Shown: positions 17,832-27,137 of the stretch, in pieces
Layout: the number at the start of each line of letters is the position of its first letter
Position numbering within the stretch: the first letter of the stretch is position 1
DNA from: Chromatiales bacterium
Lineage (GTDB): Bacteria > Pseudomonadota > Gammaproteobacteria > Chromatiales > Chromatiaceae
Assembly: GCA_028280505.1 (NCBI GenBank)
Contig: JANQLO010000079.1
Coordinates: 1-64,000, forward strand
Length of the DNA: 64,000 nucleotides
Direction of reading: 5' to 3'
Program-made: the position numbers and the translations under genes
The notes under the pieces: model-generated
The model's database searches: none
The model's input: the letters and a program-made list of their open reading frames with translations, nothing else
What the model was told of the DNA's origin: nothing

Positions 17832-19601
17832 TCAGAACTTATACGACCTCTCGACCGTATCAGGCAATAGCACCCCATAGACGCGATGGATACCGGGAAT
17901 TGTCATACGCTCGACCACCAAGGCTTCCACCGATTCGTCTTCGAACATCTGTGAGGCCTCTTGCAGATTGGCTTGCATACTGATCCGGGCGGTACGCAGA
18001 CGTTCGCCCGGAATCGCGAGCAAATCGACCGGCTCCGCCTCGACCCCGACCTGGATGTCGAGTGTCTCCAGATGCTTGGCCAACTCGATCGCGGGCATCA
18101 GCTGACGCGGTTCTCCCGGCGTCTCGATCAAAAGATAAACCGGCGTTGCGGCCAGCAACTCACGCGCGGCCGACACGGGGATCTGCGCGGCCACCCGGGC
18201 GACCCGACGTTCCATGACACTGGCGACGCCGATCTTGCGCAAGGTCTGGAACACCGGATTGGTGTCGTAATCCATCCCGCTGGCGCGCAACATCGAGATG
18301 AACAAGGACTCTTTACCGAATACCTCACTCGCAACAATGCCGGAGACCACAACGGCCAGCATACCGGGCAGGATGATCTCCGGATTGTTGGTCAACTCCA
18401 ACATCGCCGTCAACGCGGCGAGCGGCGCTTGAAGACTGCCCGACATCATCGCACCCATGCCGAGCAGGGCAAAAAACCCGACCGAGCTGGTGACGTTGAT
18501 CGGTAAGAGCATGGCCAGTTCGGCGACCAAAGCACCCAACATCGCGCCGATGAACAGCGACGGCCCGATCATGCCCCCGGGCACGCCCAAACCGATACAC
18601 AGCGAGGTCGCAACCAACTTGCCGATCAACAAAAACGCCAGCAATGCCACGGCAAAACCGCCATTGAGTGCGATCTCGACAGAATCGTAGCCGATACCCA
18701 TGATCCCCGGCAGCCACCAGGCGATGCAACCCATCAAGCCGCCGGCAAGCAACATACGCCACCAGATCGGAATTGATCGCGCCCGACTTGCCGTCGACTG
18801 CACGGCCTGGATGAACACCGCCGATACCACACCGGCAATAACACCCAATACGACCACGAGCATCAGTTCGTCGAGCGAGCCCATCGGCGTGGGGGGTATA
18901 TCGAACGCCGGAGCATCGCCGAATACCATGCGTGACAAAACCGTCGCAGCGACCGCAGCAAGAATGATGGGGATGAAACTGGCGACCGAATACTCCATCA
19001 TCACGACTTCCAACGCGAAAACCACGCCTGCCAAGGGCGTATTGAACGACGCGGCAATACCGGCCGCGGTACCGCAACCGACTAATGCGCGAATCACGTT
19101 GTTCGGCAATGCGAGTTGTTGACCGAGCAAACTGCCCGACGCAGCGCCCAGAAAAATATGCGGCCCTTCGCGACCGACCGAATGACCGCCGATGATCGCG
19201 ATGGCAGCCCCGAAGAACTGCAGTACGAAAGCGCGCGGGGTACATTGGCCCTGGTGATAAGCCATACGTTCCATGATCTGCGCAACGCCGAGTACATGAA
19301 TGCCTTTGGCAAACCAAAAGAACATCGCAGCCAGCAGCACCGCCGCAATCAACGGTAGTAGAATCCTGGCCCACTCGGGGAGCCCCTCGTAGTTCTCCGG
19401 GCCCACACCGGGCAGAATCGCGTCCTGAACGCCCTCGACGAACAAACGGAACAACACGATCACACCGCCGGCCAGCAGACCGGTAATCAGTCCCAGTAAA
19501 GCGAGCTGAACCAGGGCGTCCGGTCGCGCCAATCGGATGCGCGATTCGTCCAGTTTGGTCGACCATGCGACACGCAGTGTTTTGAGTCGTCTAAATCGCA
19601 T
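17832..19601 (-). CDS. CLC-family chloride channel/transporter
   Basis: About 589 residues from the ATG at 19601. In-frame ATGs at 19667 and 19766 are alternatives; none has a clear ribosome site, and the longest would overlap yaeQ. The first membrane helix starts near residue 30. Family signatures present are GREGPHIFLG (gating Glu), NTPLAGVVFALE and GLGVPGGMIGPSLFIGA. The usual GSGIP chloride-binding motif is replaced by HVLGVAQ. The position of the inner proton glutamate of E. coli ClcA appears to be Val (ALEVVM against IIEEM), as in channel-type members. Residues about 470-589 form a cytoplasmic tail with CBS-like character. It carries anions across the inner membrane; channel versus exchange mode is open. 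Confidence 0.9.
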   Translation of the reverse strand: MRFRRLKTLRVAWSTKLDESRIRLARPDALVQLALLGLITGLLAGGVIVLFRLFVEGVQDAILPGVGPENYEGLPEWARILLPLIAAVLLAAMFFWFAKGIHVLGVAQIMERMAYHQGQCTPRAFVLQFFGAAIAIIGGHSVGREGPHIFLGAASGSLLGQQLALPNNVIRALVGCGTAAGIAASFNTPLAGVVFALEVVMMEYSVASFIPIILAAVAATVLSRMVFGDAPAFDIPPTPMGSLDELMLVVVLGVIAGVVSAVFIQAVQSTASRARSIPIWWRMLLAGGLMGCIAWWLPGIMGIGYDSVEIALNGGFAVALLAFLLIGKLVATSLCIGLGVPGGMIGPSLFIGAMLGALVAELAMLLPINVTSSVGFFALLGMGAMMSGSLQAPLAALTAMLELTNNPEIILPGMLAVVVSGIVASEVFGKESLFISMLRASGMDYDTNPVFQTLRKIGVASVMERRVARVAAQIPVSAARELLAATPVYLLIETPGEPRQLMPAIELAKHLETLDIQVGVEAEPVDLLAIPGERLRTARISMQANLQEASQMFEDESVEALVVERMTIPGIHRVYGVLLPDTVERSYKF

Positions 19602-19746
19602 CAGATTGTTTATATGTTTTAAACGTCGGCAACGGCCAACCTTGATTCGCGCACCGAGATTGCGCATGCTGAGACTCTCGGCGCGTTTCCACCAGACCGA
19701 GTTTAACGCGCATGACCTACCGTGCGGGGGCCGCTGGGAATCGAAC

Positions 19747-20283
19747 ATGGCGCTGAGCGCGACCATCTACCGCTGTGCATTGCAGGTCGCCGACCTGGAT
19801 CGACCCTATTACGGCGATCACACGCTGACCATTGCCTGTCATCCGTCAGAGACCGCAGAGCGGATGATGGTCCGGCTACTGGCCTTTGCGCTGCACGCCG
19901 ATGACAAGCTGACATTCACTCGGGGTCTTAGCCGGGACGACGAACCGGATCTCTGGCAACACGGACTCAGCGGCGAAATCGATCTATGGATAGAGATCGG
20001 CCAACCCGACGAGAAACGCCTGCGCAAGGCCTGTGCGCGTGCCCGTGAGGTCATGGTGTACAGCCACCAACCTCGTGCCGCTCAGGTATGGTGGCAAAAC
20101 CAAGGGGCCAAACTGGCGCAACTCGACAATCTCGGCGTTAAACGACTCGCCGCCGAAACCGGTGAACGACTTAAATCGTTTACGCAACGCAATATGACGC
20201 TTCAGTGCACCATCCAGGATGGGGAGATCTGGTTGTCTGATCAGCACAACACGCTAAACTTCAGGCTTGATGTGTTGCAATAA
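19747..20283 (+). CDS. yaeQ: YaeQ family protein
   Basis: 178 residues, close to the 181 of the E. coli protein. The start at 19747 gives the family N-terminus (MALSATIYRCALQVADLDR, then YGDHTLTIACHPSETAERM). The conserved blocks VRLLAFALHADDKLTFTRGL and EIDLWIEIGQPDEKRLRKAC are intact. YaeQ has a PD-(D/E)XK-like fold with unsettled function and was once linked to RfaH-type effects. It is cytoplasmic. It is divergent from the CLC gene, with overlapping upstream regions, so one short intergenic region must serve both promoters. Confidence 0.92.
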   Translation: MALSATIYRCALQVADLDRPYYGDHTLTIACHPSETAERMMVRLLAFALHADDKLTFTRGLSRDDEPDLWQHGLSGEIDLWIEIGQPDEKRLRKACARAREVMVYSHQPRAAQVWWQNQGAKLAQLDNLGVKRLAAETGERLKSFTQRNMTLQCTIQDGEIWLSDQHNTLNFRLDVLQ

Positions 20284-20481
20284 ACGCCGATTCGATAAAT
20301 TTCAACGAAAATATTCGCGAATCCTTGGCATTATTCTGACCAAATGGCCTATACCGTACAAGGAAATAAGGCCATGCTTACGCGGCCCAAACGTGGCAAG
20401 GTCGCAAAACCCGGTAACCGATTCGCGGCGCATTCATGGCGGCCGTTTCGATACTCACGATGTCTAAGGAGGACAATAACT

Positions 20482-21453
20482 ATGTATGCAAAGCATCTAT
20501 TGCTGAGCTCGGCACTGGTAGCCGGTCTCGGACTGGCGGTAACCGCGCCCGTTCATGCAAACTCATTCATCACCATAGGTACGGGCGGCGTCACCGGCGT
20601 CTATTACCCAACCGGTGGTGCAATCTGCCGTCTGGTGAACAAAGGTCGCAAAGAGCACGGTATCCGTTGCTCGGTCGAATCGACCGGCGGCTCTGTCTAT
20701 AACCTCAATACCATCCGTGCCGGCGAGCTCGACATGGGCGTCGCCCAGTCCGACTGGCAGTATCACGCCTACAACGGCACCAGCAAGTTTGCCGACAAAG
20801 GCGCCAACAAGGATCTGCGTGCGGTCTTTTCGGTCCATGCCGAACCCTTCACCGTCGTTGCTCGTAAGGATTCCGGCATCAAGACCTTCGACGATCTCAA
20901 GGGCAAGCGCGTCAACATCGGCAACCCGGGCTCCGGCCAGCGCGGCACCATGGAAGTGTTGATGAAGGTCAAAGGCTGGACCAAAAAAGACTTCGCTTTG
21001 GCATCGGAGTTGAAGTCCGCCGAACAATCGAAGGCGCTCTGCGACAACAAGATCGATGCCATGGTCTTTACCGTCGGCCATCCTTCCGGTTCGATCAAGG
21101 AGGCCACCACCTCATGCGACACCGTGTTGGTCGAAGTATCCGGGCCGGCCGTCGATAAGCTGGTCGCCGACAATGACTACTACCGGGTCGCGACCGTGCC
21201 GGGCGGCATGTACCGCGGTAACGATAGCGACACCAAGACCTTCGGTGTGGGCGCAACCTTCGTATCGTCGACCAACACCCCCAGCGATACCGTCTATCAG
21301 GTGGTCAAGGCCGTGTTCGAGAACTTCGATAGCTTCCGTAAGCTGCACCCGGCCTTCGCCAATCTGAAGAAAGAGGAAATGGTCAAAGACGGTCTGTCGG
21401 CTCCGGTGCACGACGGTGCGGCGCGGTACTACAAGGAAGCCGGCCTCATGTAA
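20482..21453 (+). CDS. TAXI-family TRAP transporter periplasmic solute receptor
   Basis: 323 residues; AAGGAGGA lies 8 bases before the ATG at 20482. A signal peptide ends at VHA, residue 26. The hallmark TAXI N-terminus is [22 protein letters not shown], close to the substrate site. Later blocks [28 protein letters not shown] and [20 protein letters not shown] are typical. These receptors deliver carboxylates or amino acids such as glutamate to a fused membrane subunit. The permease gene follows after 156 bases containing three hairpins, which would allow the receptor to be made in excess. Confidence 0.95.
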   Translation: MYAKHLLLSSALVAGLGLAVTAPVHANSFITIGTGGVTGVYYPTGGAICRLVNKGRKEHGIRCSVESTGGSVYNLNTIRAGELDMGVAQSDWQYHAYNGTSKFADKGANKDLRAVFSVHAEPFTVVARKDSGIKTFDDLKGKRVNIGNPGSGQRGTMEVLMKVKGWTKKDFALASELKSAEQSKALCDNKIDAMVFTVGHPSGSIKEATTSCDTVLVEVSGPAVDKLVADNDYYRVATVPGGMYRGNDSDTKTFGVGATFVSSTNTPSDTVYQVVKAVFENFDSFRKLHPAFANLKKEEMVKDGLSAPVHDGAARYYKEAGLM

Positions 21454-21462
21454 ACGGCATCC

Positions 21463-21541
21463 GCCCGGCACCCGTTGCTCGGTGCCGGGCCCACGAATCC
21501 CCTGGATTCGCCGCCGTCGGCCCGGGTCACACACCCGGGCC
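21463..21541 (+). promoter_or_regulatory. Three consecutive hairpins between TRAP receptor and permease
   Basis: Three perfect inverted repeats stand in a row: GCCCGGCACC with GGTGCCGGGC (21463-21490), CGAATCC with GGATTCG (21494-21510) and GGCCCGGGT with ACCCGGGCC (21519-21541). None has a long T-run. Stem-loops after a binding-protein gene commonly protect the upstream message or partly stop transcription, giving more receptor than permease. Three in tandem is more than usual. Confidence 0.6.
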
Positions 21542-21609
21542 GATCGACATGACCCCGTGCGGAACAGGTGTCCGAGCACCTCCCGTAGCAACCGATGAGG
21601 GTGTAGGCC

Positions 21610-24201
21610 GTGTCCGATAACGAAAACAAGCATGCCACGCTCACCAGTGCCGAGGATCTGGTCGCCCAGGTCGATACCGGCGCACGCAGTCCGAAGGGTA
21701 TACCCGGCAAGGCCCTGTTCGCCGTTCCGCTGGCCTGGTCGCTTTTCCAACTCTGGTATGCATCGCCACTGCCCTTCATTCTGGGTTTCGGCGTTTTCAA
21801 CGACACCGAGGCACGGGCGATCCATCTGGCGTTTGCGATCTTTCTCGCTTTCACCGCATTCCCGGCACTGAGTTCATCCCCACGCACGCGGATCCCGATC
21901 CAGGACTGGCTGTTCGCGTCGCTCGGCGCCTTTAGTGCGTCCTACATTTTCCTGTTCTACGCCGAACTGTCCGCACGTTCCGGTGCACCGACGACAGTCG
22001 ATCTGGTGATCGCCGTCTGCGGCATGTTGCTGCTGCTGGAGGCTACCCGGCGTGCTCTGGGACCACCGCTGATGGTGGTCGCACTGGTCTTTCTGATTTA
22101 CACCTTCGGCGGCCCTTATATGCCCGACGTGATCGCGCACAAGGGTCAGAGCCTGTCCAAGGTGATGTCGCACCAATGGCTGACCACCGAGGGCGTATTC
22201 GGTATCGCACTCGGCGTATCGACCAGTTTCGTCTTCCTGTTCGTATTGTTCGGCGCATTGCTGGAAAAGGCCGGGGCCGGCAACTATTTCATCAAGGTCG
22301 CGTTCGCATTGCTCGGCCACATGAAAGGCGGACCGGCCAAGGCCGCAGTGGTCGCCTCCGCGACGACCGGTTTGATCTCCGGCTCGTCGATCGCCAATGT
22401 CGCAACCACCGGCACCTTCACCATTCCGCTGATGAAACGGGTCGGCTTCCCGGGTACCAAGGCCGGAGCGGTCGAGGTGGCCGGCTCGACCAATGGGCAG
22501 CTGACCCCCCCCGTTATGGGTGCGGCGGCCTTCCTGATGATCGAGTATGTCGGCATTTCCTATCTCGAGGTCATCAAGCACGCCATTCTGCCGGCGCTGA
22601 TCTCGTACATCGCATTGGTCTATATCGTCCACCTCGAGGCGCTCAAGGCCAATATGGCCGGCCTGCCGCGACGCACACACTCGACCCTGGCGCAAAAGCT
22701 GATGGTCTTCGCCGGCATCGTGACGGGTTTCTGCGCGATCGGTTTCGCCGTCTATTACGGCATCGGCTGGATCAAGGACCTGGCGGGCGATGCGGCCATC
22801 TATATCGTCGGCACGTTGATCGCCGCGGCCTATGTCGCATTGGTGAAGTATGCAACGACCTACCCCGAACTGGAGATGGACGACCCCAACAATCCGGTAT
22901 TGGAGCTGCCCGAGACCGGACCGACAGTCAAGGCGGGGCTGTATTTCCTGCTGCCGATCGTGGTCTTGATGTGGTGTCTGATCGTCGAGCGATTCTCACC
23001 AGGGCTGGCCGCCTTTTGGGCCACCATGCTCATGATCGTCATCGTGCTGACCCAGCGACCGCTCCTCGCCTTCTTCCGCAAGCACAGGACCGACGGCCAA
23101 ATCCGCCGCGGCATCGACGATTGTATTCAAGGCCTGGTTTACGGCGCGCGCAATATGATCGGCATCGGCGTTGCAACCGCCGCAGCCGGTATCATCGTCG
23201 GCACCATCACCCTGACCGGTATCGGCCAGGTGATGATCGAGTTCGTCGAATTCATCTCCGGCGGCAATTTGATGGCGGCGCTGATTTTCACCGCCATCAT
23301 CTGCATCATCCTCGGCATGGGTCTACCGACCACGGCAAACTACATCGTGGTATCCAGCCTGATGGCCCCGGTCGTGGTCGCCCTGGCTTCGTCCAACGGT
23401 ATCATCGTCCCGTTGATCGCCGTGCATATGTTCGTGTTCTACTTCGGCATTCTGGCGGACGACACCCCACCGGTCGGCCTGGCGGCCTTTGCGGCCGCGG
23501 CAATCGCCCAAAGCGACCCGATCCGTACCGGTATCCAGGGCTTTGCCTACGATATCCGTACTGCGATCCTGCCGTTCATGTTCATTTTCAACACCCAGCT
23601 ATTGTTGATCGGCATCGGTAACTGGTTCGAACTGCTGTTGGTGATCTCGTCGGCGACCGTGGCCATGCTGCTGTTCGCCGCCGCGACCCAGGGCTATTGG
23701 CTCACCCGCAGCCGCCTGTGGGAATCGCTGGCGCTGTTGTTGGTTGCCTTCACCCTGTTCCGCCCGGGGTTCTGGTGGGATGAGTTCTATGCCCCGACCG
23801 AAGTCTTGTCGGCCACCCAGATTGTCGAGCAGGCCGCAAAGGTTCCCCAGGAAGGCAATCTGCGCATGCTGGTTCAGGGTGAGAACATCGACGGCAAGTT
23901 CGTGACACGCACCATTCAACTTCCCTTGGGCAAAGGTAACGACGGCACCGAAAGACTCGCCGGAGCAGGATTGGAGATACGCGTCGAGGACGACAAGGTC
24001 TTCGCCGACAACGTCATGTTCGGTAGCGACGCACAGAACGTGGGCATCGACTTCGATTGGGAGATCGTCAACCTCCAGGTTGCCGCCGATCGGCCGCCAA
24101 AACACTTAATGTTCATTCCCGCGCTGTTGCTACTCGGTCTGATCGCTTGGTCCCAGCACAGGCGCAAAACGGCTCAAACCGCACCACAAACCGCAGCCTA
24201 G
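21610..24201 (+). CDS. TRAP transporter fused permease (small and large membrane subunits)
   Basis: 863 residues from a GTG with GAGGGTG upstream. The N-terminal part (about 30-170) supplies the four-helix small subunit. From about residue 175 the DctM-type large subunit follows, with many membrane helices and motifs such as KAAVVASATTGLISGSSIANV, STNGQLTPPVMGAAAF and ILGMGLPTTANYIV. The C-terminal segment (about 690-863), including RPGFWWDEFY and the periplasmic-looking region after it, fits the DUF3394 extension common in TAXI permeases. It works with the receptor at 20482 using a Na+ gradient. Its stop codon lies within TAGGGTCTGTTAAC, which resembles the end of the MITE at 26625. Confidence 0.94.
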   Translation: MSDNENKHATLTSAEDLVAQVDTGARSPKGIPGKALFAVPLAWSLFQLWYASPLPFILGFGVFNDTEARAIHLAFAIFLAFTAFPALSSSPRTRIPIQDWLFASLGAFSASYIFLFYAELSARSGAPTTVDLVIAVCGMLLLLEATRRALGPPLMVVALVFLIYTFGGPYMPDVIAHKGQSLSKVMSHQWLTTEGVFGIALGVSTSFVFLFVLFGALLEKAGAGNYFIKVAFALLGHMKGGPAKAAVVASATTGLISGSSIANVATTGTFTIPLMKRVGFPGTKAGAVEVAGSTNGQLTPPVMGAAAFLMIEYVGISYLEVIKHAILPALISYIALVYIVHLEALKANMAGLPRRTHSTLAQKLMVFAGIVTGFCAIGFAVYYGIGWIKDLAGDAAIYIVGTLIAAAYVALVKYATTYPELEMDDPNNPVLELPETGPTVKAGLYFLLPIVVLMWCLIVERFSPGLAAFWATMLMIVIVLTQRPLLAFFRKHRTDGQIRRGIDDCIQGLVYGARNMIGIGVATAAAGIIVGTITLTGIGQVMIEFVEFISGGNLMAALIFTAIICIILGMGLPTTANYIVVSSLMAPVVVALASSNGIIVPLIAVHMFVFYFGILADDTPPVGLAAFAAAAIAQSDPIRTGIQGFAYDIRTAILPFMFIFNTQLLLIGIGNWFELLLVISSATVAMLLFAAATQGYWLTRSRLWESLALLLVAFTLFRPGFWWDEFYAPTEVLSATQIVEQAAKVPQEGNLRMLVQGENIDGKFVTRTIQLPLGKGNDGTERLAGAGLEIRVEDDKVFADNVMFGSDAQNVGIDFDWEIVNLQVAADRPPKHLMFIPALLLLGLIAWSQHRRKTAQTAPQTAA

Positions 24202-24236
24202 GGTCTGTTAACGGGCCCCAGCCAGGAGCACATGCG

Positions 24237-24665
24237 ATGTACAAGGAAATCCTACTGCCGGTAGACCTGCAAGAGACCGTATTGTCGGAACGCGCCGTGA
24301 TCGTTGCCCAGGACATCGCCGACAACTACAGCGCAAATATCACGGTGATCACCGTGATACCCGACTTCGGTATGCCGATGGTCGCCAACTTCTTTCCCGA
24401 AGATGCGATGCGCAAAGCACGTCGCGAGGTGAAAGCCGAACTCCAGCGTTTTATTGAATCGCATTTTCGCGAACCGAAGAAAATCCAATTCGACGTCGCC
24501 CAGGGAACCCCGCACAAACTGATCGTGCGTCACGCACATGTGCACAAAACCGATCTCATCATCTTGCCGGCACGCGCCAAGGATCTCGGCAAAATGCTGC
24601 TCGGTTCCTGCTCCACCCATGTCGTTGAAAGTGCCACCTGCTCGGTACTGATCGTACGCCCCTGA
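24237..24665 (+). CDS. Universal stress protein (UspA family)
   Basis: 142 residues from the ATG at 24237, with AGGAG about 9 bases upstream. It has the UspA fold signatures: YKEILLPVDL at the start, ITVITVIPDF, DLIILPARAKDLGKMLLGS (nucleotide-binding loop) and TCSVLIVRP at the end. Usp proteins are often encoded with TRAP importers; in Halomonas, TeaD of the TeaABCD ectoine system binds ATP and down-regulates uptake. The 35-base gap to the permease suggests the same operon and a similar regulatory role here, by analogy. Confidence 0.92.
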   Translation: MYKEILLPVDLQETVLSERAVIVAQDIADNYSANITVITVIPDFGMPMVANFFPEDAMRKARREVKAELQRFIESHFREPKKIQFDVAQGTPHKLIVRHAHVHKTDLIILPARAKDLGKMLLGSCSTHVVESATCSVLIVRP

Positions 24666-24916
24666 CTCACGCATCTCACGGCAAGACGACAAACCGGCAA
24701 TACCGGAAACGAGTCATCCTCAACACGGCAGCTTTGACGCACGCGGGCAGCCGACTCCCGCATCGCGATGCCTGTCGACCGGGACGTGCTTTACCGATCG
24801 TATCGACTCAGACGAAATCCATCACACTTCAACGCTTTCAAACGGCATATGATCCCTCCGACGACCCGGTATGCGGAGCACGCCGACGGTTGGCAACGGC
24901 CCACAGGCAGAAACAC

Positions 24917-26431
24917 ATGAAAGCCCATTTATCCAAAGACCGCAGCATTGTTTCCCCTATGACACGTCTGCTGTTCATTATGCTGTTTGCATTACCTTGC
25001 TTTGGCACGCAGCAAGTACCCGCATCGCCACTTCAAGCACTCGATGAGTCCATAGCGGCGAACCCAGGAAAAACGGGCGTCTATGTACTGGAGAAAGGCG
25101 AGGAATCGCTACTCGCACGTGCCTGGCTGGCCGACCACGCTGTCCGCAGCATCGATGTGCAGTACTTCATCTGGAGTACCGACAACATCGGCATCTTGGC
25201 GTCGGAGGCCCTGCTCCGCGCTGCCGACCGGGGCGTGCGCGTACGGGTGATCGTCGACGATGTCGTCATCGACGCCGAGGATGAAACGATACTGCTGCTC
25301 GCCGCCCACCCCAATGTCGAGATCAGAATCTACAACCCGCGACATATCGTCGGTGTGCCATGGTGGAAGCGTATCGGGTATTTGCTGACCGACTTTCGCG
25401 CTTCCAACCAGCGCATGCACGACAAGACCGCCACTTTCGACGGTACCGTGGCGATCACGGGCGGCCGGAACATGGCCGATGAGTATTACGACTACGACCA
25501 TGCGTACAACTTTCGCGACCGCGACATCCTGCTCGTCGGTGGCATTGTTGCCGACGTACAGGCCAGTTTCGAACGCTTTTGGCGCAGCGATCTTTCGGTT
25601 CCGATCGAAAGGCAATCACCGGATGCAGTACGAAACATCGACGAAAAGCGGGTACGGGCCTACCGGGATCAGCTCGAGCGCTATGCCAATAATGACCAAA
25701 ACTTCGCCCCCGAAGTGCGCGCCGTGATGGCCGGTTTGGAACGCGACTTTCCGGGTCTGGTCGAGAAACTGGCCTGGACCGATGTGCGTTTCATCAGCGA
25801 TCCGCCCGGCAAGAACGATGGCAGCAAGGGACTTGCCGGCGGTAGCCCAACCACCCGCATCCTGACCGAACAAATGCGCCAGGCCCGAAAGCGCGTTACG
25901 ATCCAAACGCCGTATTTGGTGTTACCCGAGGGTGGGCTGGCGTTTTTCGGTGAGCTGGTTCAACGCAATGTCGAGGTGCGTGTCGTCACCAACTCGCTCG
26001 CATCCACGGACAATCTGCAGGCCTTCAGCGGCTACCATAAACAGCGCGATGACATCCTTGCCGCGGGCATCGAGGTATACGAGTTCAAACATCGCCCCGC
26101 GATCCAAAGGCAATTGATCGATCGTTACGACGCTTTGGATAAAACCGCGCCTATCTTCGCCATCCACGCCAAGACCCTCGTTGTCGACGGCGAAACCACC
26201 TTCATCGGCACCTTCAATCTCGATCCACGTTCGGCCAATCTCAATACCGAGGTTGGTGCCTTGGTCGACGACAAAGCCATCGCTGCCGAGGTCGAGGCGA
26301 GCATCGAACGGGATATGCTTCCCGAGAACAGTTGGAACCCCGCCGTCGATAATCCGGACAACGAAGTCAGTCTCTGGAAACGCTTCAAGCTATGGTTTTG
26401 GAAACTATGGCCACTGGAACCGATTCTTTGA
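24917..26431 (+). CDS. Exported phospholipase D-like protein, cardiolipin synthase C type
   Basis: 504 residues from the ATG at 24917; a second ATG at 24959 would directly begin the signal sequence (TRLLFIMLFALPCFG). Two phospholipase D motifs are visible: HDKTATFD followed by GGRN in the first half, and HAKTLVVD with GTFNLDPRS in the second. Spacing and flanking blocks (VQYFIWSTDNIG, RNMADEYYDYD, TPYLVLPEGG) match the ClsC/YmdC branch, which makes cardiolipin from phosphatidylglycerol and phosphatidylethanolamine. The C-terminus is Trp-rich (RFKLWFWKLWPLEPIL) and may touch the membrane. It stands alone, with 250 bases of featureless DNA upstream. Confidence 0.88.
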   Translation: MKAHLSKDRSIVSPMTRLLFIMLFALPCFGTQQVPASPLQALDESIAANPGKTGVYVLEKGEESLLARAWLADHAVRSIDVQYFIWSTDNIGILASEALLRAADRGVRVRVIVDDVVIDAEDETILLLAAHPNVEIRIYNPRHIVGVPWWKRIGYLLTDFRASNQRMHDKTATFDGTVAITGGRNMADEYYDYDHAYNFRDRDILLVGGIVADVQASFERFWRSDLSVPIERQSPDAVRNIDEKRVRAYRDQLERYANNDQNFAPEVRAVMAGLERDFPGLVEKLAWTDVRFISDPPGKNDGSKGLAGGSPTTRILTEQMRQARKRVTIQTPYLVLPEGGLAFFGELVQRNVEVRVVTNSLASTDNLQAFSGYHKQRDDILAAGIEVYEFKHRPAIQRQLIDRYDALDKTAPIFAIHAKTLVVDGETTFIGTFNLDPRSANLNTEVGALVDDKAIAAEVEASIERDMLPENSWNPAVDNPDNEVSLWKRFKLWFWKLWPLEPIL

Positions 26432-26557
26432 TGCCCGATCGCAAGAAATCGATTGACCGGCTCGACACAACCACAATTTCAACAACGTTCAGGTGAACCC
26501 CGCCGTCTCGTGTTTCGACGATCCGATATGGCGGAGCGAAACACGCGGCAACGGAGA

Positions 26558-26620
26558 TCAACTGACGCCAACGTGACCGTCTCGCACCTTTTGATAGGTA
26601 AGCTGCACACTCGATGCATC
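26558..26620 (-). pseudogene. Detached C-terminal coding piece of the small exported protein at 27065
   Basis: On the minus strand 26620 to 26558 reads DASSVQLTYQKVRDGHVGVS followed by TGA. It is out of contact with the rest of its gene because the element at 26625-26894 intervenes. Joining it to the upstream part across one GGGC copy gives a continuous frame. The remainder of 26432-26557 shows no gene. Confidence 0.55.
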
Positions 26621-26624
26621 GGGC

Positions 26625-26894
26625 TAGGGCCTGTTAACACAAGCTGAAACATTGCTGCCGGCGGTCCTTTTTTCGGCTGACAAGGCAGAAGGAGAGACGT
26701 TTAGTGTCGCTAAACGAACGACTGATAACGCCGTCAGGCGGAAAAAGGGCCCCGGCCCTACGGGTTGCGCCTGAAAAAGCGCCACTCGGCGTTGCTCGTT
26801 GCTCATTTGGCACGACCAAACCTCGCGCCTCGCGCCTTGATTGGCGCTTTTTCAGGCACAACAGCAACGCTTCAGCTTGTGTTAACAGGCCCTA
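26625..26894. mobile_element. 270-bp MITE-like element with 33-bp terminal inverted repeats and GGGC target duplication
   Basis: The left end TAGGGCCTGTTAACACAAGC (26625 onward) and the right end, on the other strand from 26894, are identical for 24 bases and match 31 of 33. The element is flanked by GGGC at 26621-26624 and 26895-26898, a plausible 4-bp target duplication. Inside is a further perfect 15-bp inverted pair (26769-26783 with 26843-26857) and a GTTTAG/CTAAAC hairpin. No transposase is encoded; only short frames run across it. It interrupts the small gene at 26558-27065. Confidence 0.75.
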
Positions 26895-27065
26895 GGGCAT
26901 ATCGAGCGTAACCGCGAATCTTGCGAAAGAACTGTGATGTGCCGGATTGGTCGGTACTGCACGGTCATTGGTAACCGTGTTGATCGTAAGATCGCCGGAA
27001 AAGGCGGATGCCGGTGTCGACGCGAGTGCTGCGGCGATCACACCGGCGGATAACAAGCACTTCAT
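26892..27065 (-). pseudogene. Small exported protein gene truncated by the MITE-like element
   Basis: 57 residues from the ATG at 27065, which has GGAGAGAGG just upstream. Residues 1-21 are a signal peptide (SAGVIAAALASTPASA), and the mature part begins FSGDLTINTVTND. The stop TAG is the first three bases of the right terminal repeat of the element, so the present end is not native. Removing the element and one GGGC restores 20 more codons and a TGA at 26558, giving a 77-residue protein. I recognise no family. The shortened protein may still be made. Its neighbour upstream is the glutamate dehydrogenase gene, 72 bases away on the same strand. Confidence 0.65.
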
Positions 27066-27137
27066 CAGGCCTCTCTCCAAATCGAATTCCGGGAAACAGG
27101 CCCAAGCGTCAACGATTTTGCTCCATCGATAAAACGG

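Noticed and set aside
19731..19746. GTTCGATTCCCAGCGG on the minus strand resembles the T-arm and 3' end of a tRNA
   Set aside because: The 5' half of the T-stem does not pair, there is no CCA, no cloverleaf upstream, and the bases overlap the yaeQ start region. Not enough for a tRNA or an attachment-site relic.
22176..23621. A 481-codon plus-strand frame inside the TRAP permease gene
   Set aside because: It is an out-of-frame shadow, rich in Arg and Gly, of an unmistakable permease; similar shadows occur over the CLC gene (18325-19566) and the glutamate dehydrogenase gene.
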